Of a DNA stretch of 33,509 nt, positions 27,097-33,509 are shown piece after piece. The DNA comes from Planctomycetota bacterium (GTDB taxonomy: Bacteria; Planctomycetota; GCA-002687715). The position numbers and the translations under genes were made by a program. Below the pieces are notes generated by a model, which worked only from the letters and a program-made list of their open reading frames with translations, searched no databases and was not told the DNA's origin. Numbering within the stretch: position 1 is the stretch's first letter; each line of letters starts with the position of its first letter. The stretch is taken from contig NZBC01000159.1 in the NCBI GenBank assembly GCA_002687715.1, positions 1-33,509 of the forward strand, in the 5' to 3' direction.

Positions 27097-28238
27097 CCGT
27101 CAAGCAGATGATCCTCCGCGAGATCCGGCATCGCCGGGTCAACGCCGCGCTTGCGTTCGGTGGGATCGCCGCGGCAGTCGGCCTCTTCGTCGTGCTCTAC
27201 TCCGAGGGGCGCGACGTCCAGCGCGAGACCCGGCGCATCACGCGCGACATGGGGTTCAACCTCCGGATCATCCCTGCGTCCACCGACATGGTCCGGTTCT
27301 GGATCGACGGATACTCGCAGGACACACTGCCCGAAGACTCGGTGCACGCGCTCGCGCGCACCAAAGGGCTCAGCTACAACCACCTCATCGCGCAGCTGAT
27401 CGGCGCGATCAAGTTGGACGGCCACACCTTCCTGCTGACCGGTATCTCGGACGAGCTGTCGCCGCCGGGCAAGAAGAAGCCACCGATGCAGCGCGTGGTT
27501 CCCCCCGGCAGCCTCACGCTCGGCTTCGAGGCTGCGCGGCACCTCGGTGCGGGCAAGGGTGAGACGGTCGTGATTCTCGGCCGAAGGTTCACGGTGGCGG
27601 AGACGCTCGGCGAGGCCGGCACCGCCGACGACGTGAGGATCTGGGGAGCGCTGGAAGACGTCCAAGCGCTGCTCGATCTCAAGGGTCGTATCAGCGAGAT
27701 CAAGGCCATCGATTGCCTGTGTACGCTTCCGGAGAACGACCCCCTGACGCCGCTCCGTGCGCAGCTCGCGGAGCTGTTGCCGGAGGCCCGCCTCGTGCAG
27801 CAACGTTTGATCGCCGACGCACGCGCGCGCCAGCGAACGCTCATGCGCGACCAGCAGGCGTTCCTGCTGCCGGTCGTCATCATCGCGTGCGCGGTGTGGA
27901 TCGCCGTGCTCGCTACGTTGAACGTCCGCCAGCGCCACGAGGAGATCGGAGCACTGCGGGCTCTTGGCTGGGCGTCGAGCCGGATCGCGGGCCTCTTTCT
28001 TGGCAAGGCGGTCGTGCTCGGGACGCTCGGCGCTGCGGTGGGGGTTGCGGCCGGGGCCGGGGTTGCGATCTGGATGGGTCCGGACATCTTCCCGTCGAAG
28101 GCGACCGGACGTATCGACCCGGTGCTCGTCGGTGGACCGCTGATCCTGGCGCCGTTGCTCGCGGCCGCCGCCAGTCTCGTCCCGGCCATGCTCGCCGTGA
28201 CTCAGGATCCTGCAGTGACGCTTCGGGGCGACGCATGA
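27093..28238 (+). CDS. FtsX-like ABC transporter permease
   Basis: A 381-residue permease of the MacB/LolCE/FtsX type. One N-terminal membrane segment (about 14-35) is followed by a periplasmic domain of about 220 residues and three C-terminal segments (about 256-276, 300-330, 345-370). NVRQRHEEIGALRALGWASSRI between the first and second of these is the family's signature cytoplasmic loop that contacts the ATPase. The start is GTG at 27093, overlapping the upstream stop as GTGA. Such transporters move lipoproteins or small molecules out of the inner membrane, or work as mechanotransmitters. It overlaps the ATPase gene by ATGA. Confidence 0.93.
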   Translation: MTVKQMILREIRHRRVNAALAFGGIAAAVGLFVVLYSEGRDVQRETRRITRDMGFNLRIIPASTDMVRFWIDGYSQDTLPEDSVHALARTKGLSYNHLIAQLIGAIKLDGHTFLLTGISDELSPPGKKKPPMQRVVPPGSLTLGFEAARHLGAGKGETVVILGRRFTVAETLGEAGTADDVRIWGALEDVQALLDLKGRISEIKAIDCLCTLPENDPLTPLRAQLAELLPEARLVQQRLIADARARQRTLMRDQQAFLLPVVIIACAVWIAVLATLNVRQRHEEIGALRALGWASSRIAGLFLGKAVVLGTLGAAVGVAAGAGVAIWMGPDIFPSKATGRIDPVLVGGPLILAPLLAAAASLVPAMLAVTQDPAVTLRGDA

Positions 28239-28891
28239 TCCGCGCGACAGAACTGGTGAAGACCTGGCGTACTGGAAACCGGGAGGTCCGTGCCCTCGAT
28301 GGCCTCGACCTCGAGGTGACGCCGGGCGAGTTCCTCTGTCTGCACGGTCCGAGCGGCAGCGGCAAGACGACGCTCCTGCTCGCGCTGGGCGGGATGCAAC
28401 GCCCGACGTCCGGCACGGTGACCGTCGGCGGGGACGACGTGTACGGGCTCTCGCCAGCCGATCGCTGCCGTCTGCGGGCCGAACGCATCGGGTTCGTGTT
28501 CCAGCTCTTCCATCTCGTGCCCTACCTGTCGGTGGTCGAGAACGTACTGCTCGGTGCGAGCGCCGCCACCCCGGTCGAGGACGCGGACTCGTTGCTCGAG
28601 CGGCTCGGACTCTCCGGCCGCGGGCACCACCGTCCGGCTGAGCTGAGCGCGGGGGAGCGGCAGCGGGTGGCGATCGGCCGCGCGTTGATCAAGCGACCCT
28701 CGCTCCTGCTCGCGGACGAGCCGACCGGCAATCTGGATCCCGCGCACGCGACGGCGGTGCTCGATCATCTGAAGGCGTTCCACGACGAGGGCGGTACGGT
28801 CGTCCTGGTCAGTCACAGTCGCGGCGCGGACCGGCTCGCAGACCGGGTGGTGTCGCTGTCCGCTGGCCGGCTCATGGAGGCGGTGTCATGA
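28235..28891 (+). CDS. ABC transporter ATP-binding protein (LolD/MacB type)
   Basis: A 218-residue ATPase. The start at 28235 overlaps the permease stop as ATGA; a longer frame begins inside the permease gene and is a shadow. Walker A is GPSGSGKT (38-45), the Q-loop Gln is at 90 (FVFQ), the signature is LSAGE (137-141) instead of LSGGQ, Walker B is LLLADEPTGNLD (157-168) and the switch His is H194. Size and DEPTGNLD place it in the LolD/MacB/FtsE group. The change to LSAGE is a common variation and need not impair activity. It powers the adjacent permease, and overlaps the next gene as ATGA. Confidence 0.96.
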   Translation: MIRATELVKTWRTGNREVRALDGLDLEVTPGEFLCLHGPSGSGKTTLLLALGGMQRPTSGTVTVGGDDVYGLSPADRCRLRAERIGFVFQLFHLVPYLSVVENVLLGASAATPVEDADSLLERLGLSGRGHHRPAELSAGERQRVAIGRALIKRPSLLLADEPTGNLDPAHATAVLDHLKAFHDEGGTVVLVSHSRGADRLADRVVSLSAGRLMEAVS

Positions 28892-30297
28892 GAGACCTGG
28901 GTCTCGTGTTCGTGGTCCTGTTCGCCGTCGCGAGCGATGCGGCCGCGCAGGACTGGCCGACCTACGCTCACGACATGGCGCGGACGGCTTCGACTCCCGC
29001 TCCGCTTGCGCGTGCGCTCGTCCCGGCCTGGACCTGGACGTCCGACATCCCGCCGCAGCCCGCGTGGGGCGGCCCCGCCAAATGGGACGCCTACAGCAAG
29101 ATCCACGATCTGAAGCCACGGCTCGGCTTCGACGCCGCGTTCCACCCCGCGATCGTGGACGGCCGCGTGTACTTCGGGTCGTCGTCGGACGATCAGCTCC
29201 ACTGCCTCGATGCGAAGACGGGAAAGGAGCTGTGGTCCGCGTTCGCGGACGCGCCGATCCGCGTCGGGCCGACGGTGGTTCGCGGACGCGTCCTGTTCGG
29301 GTCGGACGACGGTCGCGTCTACTGCGTCGCAGCGCGCACCGGCAAGGTCCACTGGACGCGCCAGCTCGCGCCTGATGATCGACGCATCGTCGGTAACGGC
29401 CGGATGGTGTCGGTGTGGCCCGTGCGGACGGGCGTCGGCACCTTCGGCGAGCTTGCCTACGCATGCGCCGGGTTGTTCCCGGCCGAAGGTTCATACCTGT
29501 GCGCATTGCGGATCGCCGACGGATCGATCGTCTGGCGCCAGCAGTTCCAGGACCTCCCGCCGCAGGGTCCGATCCTCGTCTCGTCGACCCGCCTCTACGT
29601 CCCGACCGGTCGCGGCAACCCTGTGGTGTTCGAACGCAAGACGGGCAAGAAGCTCTTCAATGTCGGCGGGCGAGGCGGAACGTACGCGCTGCTGACCGGC
29701 GACGTCCTCGTCTCCGGGCCGGGCAAGACCGGGCAACTCACCGTGCATCCGCAAGCCGCCGACACCCTCGCGACCTTCCAGGGCAATCGCATGATCGTTC
29801 GCCGCGAGACGAGCTGGCTCCTCGCCGACGCCGAACTCTCCGCGCTCGACCGCACCCGATACCTCGCGCTCGCGAAGGAGCGCAGGGACCTGGGCGGCAC
29901 GCAGCGGGGATTGAAGAACCGCCTGAAGAACCTCGGCAAGCCGGACAAGAAGGGCCAGAAGCCCGATCCAGCGAAGGTGGCCGTCGAGAAGAAGAAGATC
30001 CGGCGCGACCTGCTCAAGGTCGGCTCGAGAATCGACGCCGCCGGCAAGGAGATGGCTGCGTGTCAGCGATGGAAGGTCGGCAGTGAACACCCCCTCTCCA
30101 TGGCGCTGGCGAAGGACGTCCTCGTGTGTGGCGGAATCGGTGAGGTCGTCCTGCGAGACGCCGGGCGGGGCTCGGTCCTGGGCACCTTGCCGGTCGTCGG
30201 CAAGGCGTATGGGATCGCGATTGCGGACGGGCGGTTGTTCGTGAGCACGGATCAGGGTCACGTCCACTGCTTCGTGGCGAAGGGAGCCAAGCGATGA
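28888..30297 (+). CDS. Secreted PQQ-like beta-propeller protein
   Basis: A 469-residue exported protein (signal peptide about 1-21, ending DAAAQ). The mature part shows several PQQ/BamB-type propeller blades: DGRVYFGSSSDDQLHCLDAK with TGKELW, RGRVLFGSDDGRVYCVAARTG with KVHW, and near the C-terminus DGRLFVSTDQGHVHCFVAKG. The motif DWPTYAHDMARTA at the mature N-terminus is typical of planctomycete propellers. Between about 320 and 390 the propeller is interrupted by a Lys/Arg-rich helical insertion (KNRLKNLGKPDKKGQKPDPA). No quinone-dehydrogenase residues were recognised, so it is more probably a binding or scaffold protein than an enzyme. It is coupled by ATGA overlaps to the ABC ATPase before it and the giant protein after it. 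Confidence 0.9.
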   Translation: MRDLGLVFVVLFAVASDAAAQDWPTYAHDMARTASTPAPLARALVPAWTWTSDIPPQPAWGGPAKWDAYSKIHDLKPRLGFDAAFHPAIVDGRVYFGSSSDDQLHCLDAKTGKELWSAFADAPIRVGPTVVRGRVLFGSDDGRVYCVAARTGKVHWTRQLAPDDRRIVGNGRMVSVWPVRTGVGTFGELAYACAGLFPAEGSYLCALRIADGSIVWRQQFQDLPPQGPILVSSTRLYVPTGRGNPVVFERKTGKKLFNVGGRGGTYALLTGDVLVSGPGKTGQLTVHPQAADTLATFQGNRMIVRRETSWLLADAELSALDRTRYLALAKERRDLGGTQRGLKNRLKNLGKPDKKGQKPDPAKVAVEKKKIRRDLLKVGSRIDAAGKEMAACQRWKVGSEHPLSMALAKDVLVCGGIGEVVLRDAGRGSVLGTLPVVGKAYGIAIADGRLFVSTDQGHVHCFVAKGAKR

Positions 30298-33200
30298 GCG
30301 CACGTCACTGGATTCATCCCTTCGCGGGCCTGGTCGCGCTGCTCGTCACCGCTGGTTTCGTGAGCGGACAGGCGCAACCGCGGCTGTGGGGACGCTGGGT
30401 CTTCGACGGCGAACACGTCAAGGGCACGCGTGTCACCGCTGCGACCGGCCGCGTCCACGGAACGATCAAGAGCGCCGATGGTCTGCGCTCCCACCCAGCG
30501 TTGGGTGGGCTCGCGCTCGGCGGTGGCCACCGGGTCGTCCTGGCCGATGACCTCGCGAAGCTGAAGCTGCCGGCGACCGCGCTGTCAGTGTCCGCGTGGG
30601 TCACGGTGGATCGTTCGCAGCCGTGGGGTGGGATCGTCTCCGCGCTTCAGGACAACGGGGGCTTCGAGCAGGGCTGGTTGCTCGGATTCCGCAATGCGTC
30701 CTTCTGCTTCGCGATCTCATCGAAGGGCGGGAGCGACGGTGACGGTCTCCTGACCTACCTCACCGCGCCGAGTGCCTTCGTTCTCGGACGGCGGCATCAC
30801 GTCGTCGGGACGTACGACGGCAAGGTGATGCGCCTGTACGTCGACGGCGGCGAGGTCGCGTCGTCGAAGCAGCAGAAAGGGCCGATCCTGTATCCCGCGC
30901 ACGCGCCGTTCGAGATCGGCGCGTATCACGACAAGGACGAGAACTTCCCGCTCTCCGGCATCGTCCAGGAGGTCGCGATCCACGACCGGGCGCTCGCCCC
31001 GGCCACGATCGCGGCGACGTGGACCCGCCGGGCGGCGGCGTTGAAGCCGATCGCGCGTCCGCCCGTTGCCGGGTGGACGTTCCGGTCCGAACACCTCGCC
31101 GATGGCGCGGTGCGGGCGTTTGGTGCCGGCCCGGCTTTGCCCGTCGAAGGCGAGTTCACGATCGACGACGACACCGGGCCCTGGGCGCTGCACGTCGGAC
31201 CGAAGGGAGGCGTCGGAGTCCTGCCCGTTACCGACACCGTCCTCCCCGCGAAGGCGCTCTCGCTCGAGGCGTGGGTGCGCCTGGAAGCGCAGCCGGAGTG
31301 GAGCGGCTTCCTCGGGACCATCGACGACGATCGCGGCCGGCAGGCCGGCGCCCTGCTCGGCTCGCGCAAGGACCGGTTTGCATTCGGTCTCGCGAGCCAG
31401 GGGGCGGACGATGGCAACGGACGCATGACGTGGGTCATGGCACCCGGACCGTTCGAACCCGGACGCTGGTACCACGTCTGCGGGACCTACGACGGAGTCG
31501 GCCAGGCTCTCTACGTCGATGGCGAGCTGATGAGTCTCGTTCGCGTGCAGCACGGTGCGGTGATCCGGCCGGCATCCTCGCCATTCGTGGTCGGGAGCTT
31601 CCGGGATCAGGACGAAGACCACCGCCTGCCCGGACGCCTGCACACCGCGGCCGTCTTCGATCACGCCGTCGATGCGGCGACCGTGCGCGTTCGCTTCAAT
31701 GCCGGGCGTCGTGCGATGCCGCAAGGGCTGCGCTTGCGTGCGGGCCCGATCGTGCGGCACGTGGCTCCCGACGCCGTCATGGTCTCGTGGGAGACCCGCG
31801 CCCCCGGTTCGACGGTCGTGCGCTGGGGTCCCGGCAAGGACATGAGTCGCGTCGTTCGGGACAAGACCCCGAAGCACCGGCACCAGGTGACGTTGCAGGG
31901 AGTCGCTCCTGACACGGTGCACGGATTCGTCGTCGCGACCGTCCGTGAGGGCAAACGCGCTGAGCAAGCGTCGCCGCGGTTCACGTTCGACAGCACCTTC
32001 GAGTATCTGCCCGTCAAGTCGCCGCGCCGGCCGAGCCCGTGGCCGGACGACGCATTGACTCCGGTCTATCGCCGGGCCGCCGAGCACATCCTGGCCACGT
32101 CGGGGGTTTCGCAGGGTTTCTGCCTGGTACTCGGGAGCGAGGAAGGGCGCTTGGCGTGGGAGCTCGCACAGCGCACCGACCTCAAGATCATCGCGCTCGA
32201 ACCGGACGCGAGGAAGGTCGCGCGGTCACGCCAGGCGCTCCAGAAGACGGGCTTGTACGGCGCGCGCATCTCGGTGCACCGAATGAAGCTCGACTCCGAC
32301 CTGCCGTACACCGACTGGTTCGCCAACCTCATCGTCTCGGACCGTCTGCTTCTGTCGGGCAAGGTGCCTGCGAAGACCTCGGAGATCGTGCGACTGTTGC
32401 GTCCGTGTGGCGGAGCGGTCGTGTTCGGGACGCGCAAGAAGACCTCGGCGAGCCGCCTCAAACGGTTGACGGGCGCCCCGCGCGGTCAAGCGCAGACGCT
32501 CGACGCGGACGAGGGTGCCTGGGTGATGTGGCGCCGGCCGGCGCTCGACGGCGCCCGCGATTGGACCCACCAATACGCCTCGCCGGACAACAGCGCCTGC
32601 TCGCAGGACGAACTCGCGCGCGGCGCCATGGAGGTGCTCTGGTACGGGCGCCCCGGCCCCCGACCGATGGTGGATCGCGGCGCGCGCAACCCGGCGCCGC
32701 TGTCGGCCAACGGACGCTTGTTCGTTCAGGGCGATCGCATCCTCTTCGGGCTCGACGCCTACAACGGGACGATTCTCTGGTCGCTGTTCGCACCGCAATT
32801 GGTCCGCGCCAACATCCCGCGCGATGGGTCGAACATGGTCGCGACCGACGATGCGCTCCTCGTGGCCGTCGACGACGGCTGCTGGGAGCTCGACGGTCAG
32901 ACCGGCGTTCGCCGCGCGCTGCATCCCCTTCCGCTCCTGCCGTCTTCGCACCGCCATCAATGGGGCTTTCTTGCGCACGAGTCCGGATTGATGGTCGGGA
33001 GCGCGGTGAAGGAAGGGTCGAGCTTCGTCGCCGGACAGGGGCAGTGGTACGACAAGGCTGGGAGCGAGGCATTCAAGGTCGCCAGCGACTGGCTGTTCGC
33101 CCTCGATCGCCAGTCGCCGAACCCGCGTTGGATATACCGCAAGGGCGTCATCATCAACGCGACGATCACGATCGCGAAGGGGCGCGTCTACTTCATCGAG

Positions 33201-33509
33201 AGTCGCGACGAGAAGGCCGTGCTCGCCGACGTCGGACGGCTCGGACAGCCGGTGTTGCGCAACACGTTCCTCGTCTGTCTCGACCTCGGATCGGGCGAGA
33301 TGAAGTGGGAGAAGGCGGTCGACGTCACGCGGGCCGAGCGGTCGCTGTATCTCGCGTGGGCCAAGGACACTCTCGTCCTGACGACCACGAAGGACCGTTA
33401 CGAGGTGCAAGCGTTCGATGCCAAGACGGGCGCCGGACGCTGGGCGATGAACCACCGGATGGCGCGCGATCACCACGGCGGGGCCTTTCAGCATCCGGTG
33501 ATCGTCGGT
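30294..33509 (+). CDS. Giant secreted LamG/methyltransferase-like/beta-propeller protein, cut by window edge
   Basis: The frame is open from ATG 30294 to the window end, at least 1072 residues, with no stop. A signal peptide (about 1-26, LVTAGFVSGQ) is followed by two LamG-like concanavalin domains (about 28-240 and 255-475), each with VSAWV/LEAWV, HHVVGTYDG or YHVCGTYDG and a LYVDG strand. A short fibronectin/phosphatase-like segment (about 480-560, VAPDAVMVSWETRAPGSTVV) follows. Residues about 595-720 look like a class I SAM-methyltransferase fold (GFCLVLGSEEGRLAWELA, IIALEPD, NLIVSDRLLL, LLRPCGGAVVFG). A PQQ-type beta-propeller starts near 730. The MTase-like glycine loop LGSEEGRL is atypical, so SAM binding is uncertain. 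Such proteins recur in planctomycetes with unknown function. The stop overlap of the preceding gene indicates coupling. Confidence 0.88.
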   Translation, partial: MSARHWIHPFAGLVALLVTAGFVSGQAQPRLWGRWVFDGEHVKGTRVTAATGRVHGTIKSADGLRSHPALGGLALGGGHRVVLADDLAKLKLPATALSVSAWVTVDRSQPWGGIVSALQDNGGFEQGWLLGFRNASFCFAISSKGGSDGDGLLTYLTAPSAFVLGRRHHVVGTYDGKVMRLYVDGGEVASSKQQKGPILYPAHAPFEIGAYHDKDENFPLSGIVQEVAIHDRALAPATIAATWTRRAAALKPIARPPVAGWTFRSEHLADGAVRAFGAGPALPVEGEFTIDDDTGPWALHVGPKGGVGVLPVTDTVLPAKALSLEAWVRLEAQPEWSGFLGTIDDDRGRQAGALLGSRKDRFAFGLASQGADDGNGRMTWVMAPGPFEPGRWYHVCGTYDGVGQALYVDGELMSLVRVQHGAVIRPASSPFVVGSFRDQDEDHRLPGRLHTAAVFDHAVDAATVRVRFNAGRRAMPQGLRLRAGPIVRHVAPDAVMVSWETRAPGSTVVRWGPGKDMSRVVRDKTPKHRHQVTLQGVAPDTVHGFVVATVREGKRAEQASPRFTFDSTFEYLPVKSPRRPSPWPDDALTPVYRRAAEHILATSGVSQGFCLVLGSEEGRLAWELAQRTDLKIIALEPDARKVARSRQALQKTGLYGARISVHRMKLDSDLPYTDWFANLIVSDRLLLSGKVPAKTSEIVRLLRPCGGAVVFGTRKKTSASRLKRLTGAPRGQAQTLDADEGAWVMWRRPALDGARDWTHQYASPDNSACSQDELARGAMEVLWYGRPGPRPMVDRGARNPAPLSANGRLFVQGDRILFGLDAYNGTILWSLFAPQLVRANIPRDGSNMVATDDALLVAVDDGCWELDGQTGVRRALHPLPLLPSSHRHQWGFLAHESGLMVGSAVKEGSSFVAGQGQWYDKAGSEAFKVASDWLFALDRQSPNPRWIYRKGVIINATITIAKGRVYFIESRDEKAVLADVGRLGQPVLRNTFLVCLDLGSGEMKWEKAVDVTRAERSLYLAWAKDTLVLTTTKDRYEVQAFDAKTGAGRWAMNHRMARDHHGGAFQHPVIVG

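Overview
The window is about 33.5 kb of very GC-rich bacterial DNA with almost no spacer. Its gene content points to the phylum Planctomycetota: CotH/lamin-tail proteins, a MoxR-DUF58-BatA-VWA-TPR cluster, a 3-keto-disaccharide hydrolase (DUF1080) protein, LamG/PQQ-propeller giants, and many exported proteins with Ala-X-Ala or Gly-Gln signal cleavage sites. This is inferred from gene families; no rRNA or other phylogenetic marker is present.

Left part, minus strand (223-20826). A secreted CotH-kinase/lamin-tail protein (223-2895) lies downstream of a seven-gene operon read from 19439 to 3010. The operon order is: two-lobed retropepsin-like/thioredoxin-like secreted protein, DUF4175-like membrane protein, MoxR AAA+ ATPase, DUF58 protein, BatA-type protein with a decayed metal site, VWA/GATase-like membrane protein, and a 2174-residue TPR protein. 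Five of the six junctions are stop/start overlaps (ATGA, GTGA or TGATG) and the sixth gap is 4 nt, so the genes are probably translated as a coupled unit and act together at the envelope. Upstream is a secreted beta-rich protein (20826-19648) whose frame continues through one TGA, followed by two strong hairpins.

Right part, plus strand (21219 to the window end). Ten genes in one direction: HEAT/VWA secreted protein, DUF1080 protein, COX15/CtaA heme A synthase, a small membrane-anchored HMA-domain protein with two in-frame TGA codons in its metal-binding loop, a TauE/SafE (TSUP) permease, an unknown membrane-anchored protein, an FtsX-like permease, its ABC ATPase, a PQQ-type beta-propeller, and a giant LamG-LamG-methyltransferase-propeller protein cut by the window edge. 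The last five are coupled by 4-nt overlaps and look like an ABC exporter with secreted partners.

The main discovery is that two genes look truncated or absent under ordinary stop-codon rules but become complete if TGA is read as selenocysteine (Sec, U). At 24644-25021 an HMA fold carries GL-U-GDA-U where copper/mercury-binding relatives carry GMxCxxC, and a hairpin with a bulged U starts right after the second TGA. At 19648-20826 a secreted protein reads GTC-U-GQG, a vicinal Cys-Sec pair, with 39 more codons of normal composition and a similar hairpin 17-36 nt after the TGA. No Sec machinery (selA, selB, selC, selD) is in the window, so this remains a prediction. The HMA selenoprotein sits between heme A synthase and a TSUP permease, which suggests a role in metal or redox handling around respiratory oxidase assembly.
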